DNA from: Eublepharis macularius
Lineage: Eukaryota; Chordata; Lepidosauria; Squamata; Eublepharidae
NCBI RefSeq assembly: GCF_028583425.1
Contig: NC_072794.1
Coordinates: 27,773,232 to 27,837,231 of the forward strand
Direction of reading: 5' to 3'
Length of the DNA stretch: 64,000 nt
Below, piece after piece: positions 9,899 to 21,800 of this stretch; the stretch's first letter is position 1; each line of letters opens with the position of its first letter. Both the position numbers and the translations under genes were made by a program. The notes under the pieces were generated by a model, which worked only from the letters and a program-made list of their open reading frames with translations, did no database searches and was not told where the DNA came from.

Positions 9899-12800
9899 GT
9901 AAGGTTTGAGAAAGGTGACACTTAACATGTTGTAGGAAACATGAAGAAAGAACAGAGCATGACTTCCATATACCTCCCTATCCTGTCTAGAAGCATTCAT
10001 GTATCAGTTATCATGTTGCTATTCACCTTCTTTCAAGGACATCAAGGCAGCATAGGAGGGATTGAGCCATATTGTCCTTGCAAGAATCCTGTGAAGCAGG
10101 CCAAACTGAGAAAGGTAGATTGGCCCAAATTTGATCTCCAAACGACAGAGATCAGTTCCCCTGGATGAAATGCCTGCTTTGGAGAATGGACTCTGACATC
10201 ACATCCCTGCTGACTTCCTTCTCCTCCCCAAACTCCACACTCCCCAAGCACCACCCCCAAATCTCCAGAGATTTCCCAAACTGCAGTGTGCAATCCCTAT
10301 TTGCATATTTCTTTGCAGAATTTTTCAGGGTTTTTTCTTCTTTGCAGAAGTTTTCAGGGTTTTTTTCCTTAGCGATGGTTGAAGGTCTAATTAGTGATGT
10401 AGTAGTCAGAGTGTTGGACCAGGGAGACCAAGGTTTGACTCCCCACTCCTTCTATGGAAGCTCTCTGGGTGACCTTGGGCCAGTCACACTCTCTCAGCCT
10501 AACGTACCTCACAGGGTTGTTGGGAGTATAAAATGGAGGAGAGGAGAACGATGGAAGCCTTTTTGGGTTCCCATTGGGGTGTGTGTGTGTGTGGGGGGGG
10601 GAAAGGTGGGGTATAAATGAAGCAAATAAAAACAAACAAATAAATAATTATACAGTTTTTAAAAAAATTGGGGCCAGGTCTACCATAAGGACTTTCTATT
10701 ATAGACATGTGCTACAAGTTCTCTGCTGGAACCTCAGTTCCAGGTGCTCAGGGGAATGTTTCATATCAGGACCGCAGCATGTGGGAAGATGGGCTTCCTT
10801 CCCCCCCCATTTTCCTGACCTGAAGGGGCCCAAGGGAGATGCTATTTGCCCTATTGGGGGCTCCACATGTACTGACTGAGTACAAATAGTGCCTCCCAAA
10901 ACTGCTTAAGATCAGAAAAATACTTTGTGCGGGGGAGCCTTAAGCTTTAACTCATTAACTCAGGAGAAAGCTAAACGTGATAAGGAAAACGAATGAAGTA
11001 AGTCTCTCGCAACATTTGTTTTTATTTTAACGCAGTTACATGGTGCTAGAAATTTGCTTGGAAGAGCAGCATGGGGGAAGAAATAGGTGCTTAACAGTTT
11101 CCGTTAGGGCTGTTTTCAGTCAAAACTCCCTACCGGCAGCTTCTTTCCCATGAATCCTCCTATCTTTTGCTCTGTGGGGAGAGAAGCAACTTGAGGGAGG
11201 CAATTTTTAGAAGGCCAAAGACTCATGCTAAAAATTAAGTCCCCGCCCACCCGCCCCGTGCTGCCTCTCTGATGGGATTTGGAACCCTCCAAAGCTTCAT
11301 TGAAGTAAAAATGCGAAACGGTTGTGGGACACTTCTTGAGATTCCTGCATCACATTTAGCTGGGCCCTCACATCGCTGCTTCATTTAACAGTCTGCTTCA
11401 GCTCTCCTCCAATTCCCCTGTCCTTCTCTCATTAGGATTTTCATAATTTATCCTGACAGTCCAGCCATTTGCTGCGTCTGATAATCAAAACCATCAGGAC
11501 ATCAAAGGGCTTGAGAACCTAATATAATCCTAGGTATCTAGTCATGTAATTCTGATTATTAAATACAAAGTTAGAGAAAGGGCCATTTTAATGACTAAAT
11601 GCTAATTATAGTCTCCGTATACCGATTCTATGCTAAACCCTTTTGATTCTTTGTCATTTGCCTTTCATTCTGGAATTGTTTTTGACACAGCCAACTTCCT
11701 TTCTGTATCCTCAGATGTCAGAAATATTTAAACACTTTCCAATATAGCAGATTCCTCTTCTCTCCTTTCTGCTAATTCCTTTCTGTCTTATATTTCAGGC
11801 AAGGTTACGAAGATCTGTACTGGAGCTCTGTAGAAGATTACTCGTATGGAGGTTATCAGAGATACCCCCAAGCGCCACAGGGTGACAGAGGTACTATTGT
11901 CTCCATAGAAACAGAAACAGTTTACAAGATGTTTGTTGTAGCTGGTTTGAAGAGGCTTAGTGGAATGTGAATGATTTTAGACAACAGGTGTATGTTTACA
12001 TTTGCATCTAGAAAGTGTTGAATGCTATCCTCCTCCCAGTCTAAATTTATCCTTCGTACTTTTGAGGGGACTGACAGTTCAGCATAGTTGGATTTTTTTT
12101 TTGTCTTCTCATGTTGAACTTTTCATGTTGAACTCAGACAGAGAAAGCAGTGATCCCAGCCTGTGATTCTGCAAAATGTAAATATTTGTGAACTTTTGTG
12201 AAATCAAATGCATGGTTTGCATTGCTACCAAGTTATCAAATCGGAAACTTTGTCAGAAACGAGGTCAGTCTTTGTCCAGAATGCTTGTTGAGAGGAACTC
12301 CACTTTCAGCCTCTCCCTCTTGTGACGTCATTGTGCGGTCTTGCATTCCACCACTGAGTTCCACCATCTCTTTTCCCAGAAAAAAAGCCCTGGATACAGG
12401 AGAGGATTTCTCTCACCCGTACACCCCTTCTGATGTTAAAATTAGACCCTGCTCCCACTTTTCACCTGATCATGTTGCTGCTGTGTCCAGTTTGGCCATA
12501 AACATTATCCACAGAAGGAAAAGATAGTCAGCCATGTGCCTCATGCCTAACGTTTTAACTTTTTCAAATTTATGGATGGCTGCAAGTAGATCTTCTGCTT
12601 TTATGTTTTCTCTGAGTATGTAGATCCAAGGCAGAGAAATACCTATGGTGAATGTACAGTTTATTGGAATCAGAGTTATTACCGAGATTACCGCCCGAAG
12701 GAAAGCAGTGGAATTGACAGGCATAGCAATGCAACACCAATTCGGTAAGGAAAACAGGAAAGGAATTGTAAGAGCTGACTTTGTCCAATATATAATTTAT

Positions 12801-15800
12801 TATGTTCAAACAAAAAGGGGCGTACAGAAAAGAAGGGGAGAAAAAGGGGACAAGCAAGACAAATATATAACTGTGCATTACAAGGATTATTAAAATACAG
12901 AGTACAAAACATAACCTTTATAGATATTAAAATAGTGATTAGAGTAATAATTAAGCCTATTTAGTATATATTTTTCCAAATAAACAACACATGCAAAATT
13001 CAAACCTATTTCTACTTGTTATTTTAGTAATAATAAAAGAAAGAAAAAAGACAATTATTGACAGTAACAATGCTTATTACTTAATGTAGCTGATTGTCAT
13101 ACTCTTTAAGAGTATTAAAATAAATACTGTGAAAATTCGAACCTGATCTACTCTTTATATTAGAAAATGAAAAAAAAATCTTATTTCTCCTCTGCTTATC
13201 ATTACCTTATACTTTACTTAATAACAGTGTTAACTTTTTGCCAATATTTCAATATTATACATCTATTCTAATTATCTTTATATAACTAATTATCTTACCA
13301 TCAAATGATAAAATATATCAATCTACAATCATTTTCAAATTTACAGGACTGAGATATCTTATACATTTTATCTGTTATAACTGAAATATTTTCCCCATTT
13401 CTCTTCAAGTTCTTTAATTGGCGTTTTATTTATGTAATTCGTCAGTTTTGCCATCACCGTATATTCTGGTATTTTGTCTTTCCACATTTCCCTGGTTGGG
13501 CATTCTCCTTCTTTCCATTTACTTGCCATTATCACTCTTGCCGCCGTCAGCAAATATTGGAATAGTTCATGTAGTGTTCTGTCAACATTATCTGGTATTA
13601 TTCCCAACAATGTAGTCTGGGGTTTCATGGCAAAATTAATTTTTAATATCTTCTGAGTCGCAGCATGTATATCTTTCCAAAATTTTTAACTTTTTTTTAC
13701 ATGTCCATCACATATGAAAGAAAGAGCCATCTGCTTCCTTATACTTCCAACATAACCCTACATATTTCTTATCCATTTTTTCAATATATTTTTGTGTAAT
13801 GTACCATATAAAAAAATCTTGTACCAATTTTCTCTGAGTGTTTGGCTTACTGTAAATTTTATGCCCTTAGTTCATAAATTTTCCCACTGTTGGAATGTTA
13901 TTTCTTCTCCAAAATTTTGCATCCATTTTAGCATACAAGTTTTTAACTTGTTCTGTTTCTGTATCATATTGAAGTAGAAGTTTGAAAATTTGGCCCAGAA
14001 AATGATTCTTTTTCTGCGTGATTATCTTCTCAAAATCAGTAAAATCCCTCAGTTGGCCTCTGTAATTCTTAAGAGCTTCCTTTAATCTGGAAATTGGTTG
14101 GAGATATATCAGCCATTTGTCACGAATTTCTTGCCATGATTTTATCTTTCCTTGAGAGTTTATCATATCTTGATAAGTTATAAAGTCATTAACTTTTCTC
14201 TGATTCTTATCACAAAAGGCATCAATTGGTGATAGTACTGGTGATATCGGAGGGCTTATCCTCATTCTTACCGAATCTAAAATTTGTATCAAGCTATCTC
14301 TTACCACATGGCTTTTATGTTGTGTCCTTGCTCTTCTCTTCACCCGAAGGTATTATGTAGCTCTTCAACAGGGAACTCTCTTGTAATACAGTCTCTGTGG
14401 CGTTCTGTGGAGTTATCTCATGATTCTTGCTCTGTGCTGCAGGTAATTTGCAGACCTTTCAGTAAGCCTCTTGGAAGCATGTTCTTCTCTGGGCCTTTGG
14501 GGATGTTCCAAAGAGGTTAATGTCAGAGGATGTCCTGACTAGACATGGGCACAAACAGAAAAAAAAAACCCTGAACACCCTGTTCGTCGTTTGGTGCCAT
14601 CCACGAACAACGAACATGGATGAACATGAACTGTTCCCGAACATGTTCGTTGTTCGTTGTTTGTGGGGGCCAGAACCCTCCCAACCTCCCCCACTTAGCC
14701 CCCCTCCCCTCAAACCCACTTACCTGGCCCTTTAAAGATCCTGCCAGCTGATAGTTTAAAGGGCCCTGTCCTGGCAAAAACAGCAGTGTCTGCTGGCAGC
14801 TAGTTTGAGGGGTTACAAAAGTGACCTTCCCAATTTCCAATACCCACCAAATTTTCAGGGGACATAGTCCTCACTGTCCTCTGAAGACTCCCCAACTTTC
14901 AGAGAGATTGCACCCCAGGAAAGGTCTCCCTGTTGGCTGTCATTTTTTCTTCGCAGTGGCAAAAACGGGACTCTCTGCTGGAAGTACTTTGAAGGGTTAA
15001 AGCCAGAAGGAAAGCCAGAAGGAGTTCAGACAGAGTTCAGTCCCTCCCTGCCTCTGGTTGCCAAGCGGATTGATTGCAGCAGGTGTCAAACTGTCTGGCT
15101 TGAATGAGGCTTGCAATGACTACCTGTTCGGGCCTCACGAACAGCTTGTTTGAGAACAGCAGATTAGGCTGTTTGTTGTTTTTTTCCTGTTTGTAATGCT
15201 GTTCGTGCCCATGTCTAGTCCTGACCCAGGAGTATGCAACTTTTTACAATGAAAGGGGCTGGTATGAGAGAGGTTGATTTGATAACTGAAACTATACAAT
15301 TGAACATTACTGATAACGGACATGTTGGTTAACAATATGTAGAGCTTCTGCTGCCCAAACAAAGGCTGTTTCGAGTCCATTATTAGGAAGTGGCACACAT
15401 GACAGGTCTCACAAAAAGTAGTAAATATGTACAGAAGTACCCTGCAAGGTTGAATCAGCACACTGGCATAAATCTGTGCATGGTTCACAACTGGATCACT
15501 GGCAGTTGTTCACCTCTATCACTTCCCTTTCTGTCAAGCATCTCTGAGAAGCCCTTTGGTCTCATAAACGGCTCTGCCTGATATTCTCTTCAAATACTGT
15601 TCATTCTATCATGCCCCTACTTCTCCCATTTGGTGGTGGAGAGTGCCGTCAAGTCATAGCTGACTTATGGTGACTCCTGGTGGGATTTTTATAGCAAAGA
15701 CTAACAGAGGTGGTTTGCCATTGCCTGCCTCTGCAACCCTGGTCTTCATTGGAGGTTTCCTACCCAAGGCTTATCCTGCTTACCTTCCAAAATCTACTTC

Positions 15801-18800
15801 TCCAATTTACCTTAATATAAATATTTCATTTTTCCTTTTTTAAGAGTTACATTTGATTCTGGAGTTGCCGCCTCTTGTCTCAACCTGTCCCCCTTTCATG
15901 CTACAGTATGGGCCCAGGTTGTTCCGTGACTTGCACAAAACTTGAAAGCTATTTTTGCAAATAAGTTAATAATAACCTTTATTAGTTTTCTGGCTCTCTT
16001 GACATGTTGCATTCTAAGGAAGATAAGCATATTGTTCTTGGACATTAGTTCCCAGATCCCAAGAATAGCTGATGCCTGCTTAGAAGCATCTCTGCTTAGA
16101 TTTCCCAGCCATGAAATTATTTTTAATTGATGAATCATCTGACTTTGAATTGATCAATTATATCATTAATGGACATTTAAATATGTTTCTATATTACCAT
16201 TAACCTCAGTATACATGTGTGGGGGCATGTGCGTGTTTAGGTATTAAAGTAAATGTGAGATAATTTAGAATTTAGTAAAGGTAAATTACCGCTCATTGTT
16301 AGAAGAAAAGGTTGTCTTTAACATACCCATTTTTATTCTCTCTGATGGGCCCAAAATAGCTTTAAAAATAAAGCATGCTTTCCCACTGCAACCTCACCAG
16401 TCAAAATCTGACCTTAATTAGTCAAATAAAGCTATGCAGCTCAATCGTATCCCTCTTTAATCAGAAGTACCTCCAGTGAGTTCAGTGGGGCTTACTTAAG
16501 TATTGGTTAAAGTATTGGTTATTACATGCAAAGCTCTTCACAGCCTTGTTCCATCATGTCTTCGGGTTTGCCTCTTTCCCTGTGTTCCACCATGGTGGCT
16601 TCGCAGGGGCCTTCAGCAGGTGTCACCCTGCACATGGGCAAAATCAACAGCTGCCCATCACATGCGTTCTTTGTGGTGGCCTCCACCTTATGGAACAGCC
16701 TGACTGAAGAGGTCAGGAGAGCTCCCATTCTCCTGGACTTCCACAAATGATGCACAACTGAATTATTCAAGACAGCTTTTTACTCAGCTAGGAGGGCTGG
16801 ACTGTAAGGAAGTGGTCTGCAAGAGATCCATCAGTAAAGAGATAGGGAGTGACTGTAAACTTTACTACTATTGCTGTAGGTATGATAGACCATAGGCTCT
16901 ACTACTATTGCTATAAGTATGATCCTGCTGGGTAATTCCTTTATTTTTTTAATATCTTTGAATTGCCTATGCTCTGTTTCAGCGTTTCTTCAGCTCCGTA
17001 TTGGATTTCTTTGCAAATTTGCATGCCTATACCCTATTACATTGCCTCTTGAAATGTCTTTGAAATTAATTGTGTTTACTCACACTGTGTAATCCACCTT
17101 GAGTCTCGGTGAAAAAGGTGGATTATAAATAAGGTAAATAAATAAAGTGTGTATGGCACAGCAGCCTTTGATGATTGATCTGCTGATTCAGTTTGTGGCT
17201 CTACTCTATCCCTGTGTGATTGGAGTCACAACAATGGGAGCAAGAAAGAGTAAAGACTTGGTCATGCATGTGACACTCAGGGATTTATGTAATAAAAGAA
17301 CAAGAGTACAATTCCACAGCAAGTCATTCTGAATTCTACAACCCGCGTATATTATGCAAATGTTGTATGGTTTTGCAAAAAATGTTCTGTTTGCGCTCAT
17401 TAGTGGGATTCTCAGGAAACGGAATCCTGAATCCATATCCTGCAGTTTTTCTAAATGGAACTTCCAAGTTCAGAGGCACTAAACCTCTGCATGACAGTTG
17501 CTAGGGAGCTACCACAGAGGGCAGGTCCTTTTCCTTAATGCTCTACTTTTAGGGCTCCCCTTATGCTATTGTTCAAAGCAGTGTCCTGGTCAAGATGAAC
17601 CACTGCTCTGATCCAGCGGGAGTGTGTGTGTTTTTCCTGTTCAACAGGTAAACACATTGGGTGTTTGAAGTCTATCGACTCTTGCAGGTGTGATATGCCA
17701 CCAAGAAACCAATTTATACTGAGCTTCTCTCAAAGAGTCCAGCAAAAAGTGTGAAATTGGATTGTGACTCCTTCCCCAGATACTTTCATTTCTTAATTCT
17801 CTTGCCCATAGCAGTTTTGGAAGAGTCTCTATACATTTCTACATTTGCAATCTTCTTCTAAAATGGAGAAAGTTATCCTCTTTTATATCTTTTCCTCATA
17901 ACTTTTCACTGTGTTATTCTTAATTGACTATTTCTGCTATTTTTCAGTACTACAAAATGCCCTTACTTAAAAAAGGAACTAACTAACTAAATAAATGCCC
18001 TTACTTAAGAATTTTTGTACCAAAGCATCATTTGCCTACTCCTCTCAGTAGATATTGTATAATTCCCTCTGATTAAAATTTTCTAAATGGGAATTGGATT
18101 TTGGAAATGTGTTTAGACTTTACTCTAGAAAAGTCATAGCAGTTTTATATTAACCTTTGTCCACCCAAACTGAGATAAAGTCTCTAGAGAGATGGGGATT
18201 AAGTCCTTTGTCAAAAGCACTTTTCATTTGTAATTTGAGAAATTGACCACTGTAGGAAATTTCATAGTTAAGTGAATAGGATGCATGCTTTGAGAACTCA
18301 CTAATTTCTCCAGAGAAGTGATTGAGTTCTGCTCCCATGTAGACACTCATCAGAATACTCACTGTATTTCCTAAGGAATCTGGTATCTGGTGTAGAATCT
18401 GGTATACAAATGAAACTACCTTACACTGAGTTGAACTGCTGTTCTGATAAGGTCAGTTTTGTCTGCTCTGACTGGCAGTCCTTCATATCACCTATCAGCC
18501 AGTCCTTTTAACTGGAGATGCCAGGGATAGAACCTGGGACCTTCTGCATTCAAAGCAGAGGCTGTGCCACTGAGCCATGGCCCCTGCCCATTGCTAAGAA
18601 GGTCTTCAGATATTTTCTTCCAGAATAGAAAGCCTGCAGGCACAAAATCAACTGTTCCTGCTTCTGCGTTTGTGAGCGATGTGAACACTCGCTATGAAGA
18701 CACACCAACCAGCCCTGAGGTAAAAAAATAATAATAATTAAGCAACCTTTTCTTTTGGCATTTTTCTTCCCCAGATCTAAGAAGCATGAGTCCTACGAAG

Positions 18801-21800
18801 ACAGATACGGCTCAAGGGAAGATGACTCTGACAATATCAGTTATAGCCCTGCTTTGCAACAAGGATGGTTTCCAAACGAATTGCAAGGAAATTTCCTGGA
18901 GAAGCACGGTGTTCCGGCACGAGAGGTACCTACTCTTCTCCCCTCGTCCGAGCTTGCTCTGCATCACCCTTCAGTAGGCTAGGCAGACATGGGAGGAATG
19001 GGAGGGCCCTACGAATATCCATTTAATTACTTACTTATTTACTTCATTTATACCTTGCCTTTCTTCTCAGTGGGAACCCAAAACAGCTTACATCATTCTT
19101 CTCTCCTCCATTTTATCCTCACAACAACCCCACGTGGTAGGTTAGGCATGGCGTGAACGACTGGCCCCAGGTCATCCAGCAAGCTCCCATGGCAGAATAG
19201 GGGTTCAGACTTGGGTCTCCCAGATCCTAGCCTGACACTCTCATGAAAATAAATGAATAAATATAATACTCCAACCTATGATTAATTTTGCTCTGCTTTT
19301 TCATTCATATTGGCATCCTTTCTCATCTGTTTCTCCTGCTTCTTTCCCCCTCCATGTAGCCTCCAGCGCTTGAAGAACCAAACCTGCTTCAACAGTATAA
19401 AGACTCTGGCCTCAGCTCCAGCACTTACGAGCTAAGCCAGTACATCTATGACTCTTCCGGTCAGTATGAAGCAGCTCCCTCCAAGAACTGGAGTCCAGTT
19501 CAAGCAGGTTCGTTCTTTGATGGCACCAGCAGCTAAGGCAAGGCCAACTCCACAGAGGAGAAAGGTTGAATGTTTGTCAAGGCCCAGATACTAGCAAAGG
19601 GCTCGCTCACCCTTCTCATTTGGTCAGGAGCACCCAAGAAGATCGGGGCAGAATTCAGTTCAAGGCTGCTGAAAGACAAGTGGGGTGGTGCGGACAATTA
19701 GCCTGAACTCAAGGCAAGATTCAAGTCCAGTGGCGCATTAAAAACCAACAAGATTTCCAAGGGATAAGCTTTTGAGGGTCAAGCTCCCTTCATCAAATCT
19801 GAAATCTTGCTGGCCTTTAAGGTGCTACTTGACTCCAGTGTTGCTCTTTTACTGCAGGCCCACATGGCTACCTACCTGAAACTGAACTCGAGGCCGGATA
19901 TGAGGAATTCGGCAAGTAGAGATGCTGAACCAGCAAAATCCAGATGGCTGTTTAAAGGACTCCATAGCTGGTTCTGCAACTTCACTTCTTCCTGGTGTGC
20001 TAGTGGGGCTAATCCTGGTCATATTTAGGTAGAATGACTTTCATTGAAAAACATCTATCTGCCTATCACATTTTATCCCATCCTTACTCAGGGTGGCTCT
20101 AAGGAGCTCAGGGCAGCAGACGTAGTATTCCCATTCTCCATTTTGTGCTCACAACATCCCTTTGAGGTAAGTGAGGCTGAGAGAGAAGTGACTGAATGCA
20201 AAGTCACTGCGTGTGGATTCTTCCCACAGTCCTTCCCAGTTCTAAGCAACGCCCTAACCATTACAGCACATGGGCCCCGCAGAGGGTAGGAAGGCAGCTT
20301 GCTGCAAGATGAGCATTCCATAGTTCATGTGAGCTCCTGGTTGGGCTGGTGGAGTGTTTCAGTCTCCCAGTTAGATCCTGTTGGCCTCCACTGTGGACTG
20401 GGGGCTTGCAAGGGAATCCTCTTCCACAGCTGAAACTCCAGGATTATTGCTGAGATATGAGGGTCCCAGTTACTCAGAGCCAAACTATAAGTGACGCCTG
20501 ACACAGGTTGGACACTTGTCAGCTTCCCTCAAGTTTTGATGGGAAATGTAGGCAGCTTGGTGGAATGTGGGACAAGTAACAGTTGAAAAGTCCATTGGAC
20601 AAGCAGTCAGAGAGCCAAGGTGCAAGACCAGGATGCCTACATTTCCCTTCTAAACTTGAGGGAAGCTGACAAGTGTCCAGCTAGTGTCAGGCGTCACTTG
20701 TAGTTTGGCTCTCAGACTCCTCTTCACAGAATATTCCTTCTGAGTCAGGCCCAAGGGGTTCATGAGACATGACCATCTCATAGAAAGATGCAGTGAGAGA
20801 AGAGATGGGTCCATTTTCTTTTGTAAAGCCAAAGAGGCATGTGAGTTCAGAACCCTTCGCCCCATCTGCGTCATACCTGCCTTCAGCTCTTTTCCCCAGC
20901 TGAGCTGGAGAAGTCAGTTAAGTAGTCTATAAACAAAGCCTTGGTTTAGACACTGACCAAGCAGTAGAAACGTGGTAGAAGACCAGACATGAACCACTCC
21001 CCTTCCTTATGCCTTTCAGTTGTGTTGTGTATTACGTGGGCTCATAGATACAATTCTGATCCACCCAATTCCCCCTCCCTCTTTTCAGAGAGTGAAGAAT
21101 AGTGGAAATCTGATGGGAGGGATATATACAGGTGTTCCCATGGATCACCCTGATCACACTTCATTGTACAATTCAAGTCCAGTAGCACCTTAAAGACCAA
21201 CAAGACATTCAAGATATAAGCTTTTGAGCGTCAAGCTCCATTAGTCAGATCTGAAATTCTGTTGGTCTTTAAGGTGCCACTGAACTTGAATCTTGCTGTT
21301 CTACTGCAGACCCACACCGCTGCCCACCTGAAACACTATTGTGTGGCGGTGAATGCAGCCCTTGTTCTTCCATGCCACAAAGATAGTTACAAATATGTGA
21401 ACTGGGCCAGAGTCTTTTTCAATACCCCATTTCTGCTGTGTCCGCTCATGGCTGAATATCCAGTTTCAAATTGTTACTTATAGCACAACAATAGTACAGT
21501 ATCCAATGATGTGTGGATGCATCCTTGCTCTCTGTCATTGTGCTGAATCCCTTGTTGTCATTCATGCAATTGCAGCAATCTTGAGGACAATGATGTCTAT
21601 TTTTTCCTCCTTGCTTTTGGGGATTATGGGAGAGGAGGCTTAGTTCAAAGGGTAGCTTGTGGGGTGTTTGTGGTTTCAGTTGGCTGGCCAGTCAGGGTCA
21701 ACCTCTGGCCCGGGTCACAGATTAGTCACTAATGGACCCTGCATGTGTGCTTATCTTTTAGGAGAAGATTTACTGGTTGCTGCTCACCATGTGGCACCCC

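Noticed and set aside
13418..13656. Plus-strand hydrophobic open frames
   Set aside because: Complement of the antisense L1 ORF2 segment; the minus-strand reading has the family signature.
18624..18719. Exon starting right after TTCTTCCAG at 18624
   Set aside because: In the phase left by exon 3 this 96-nt version hits a TGA; only the start at 18629 stays open.
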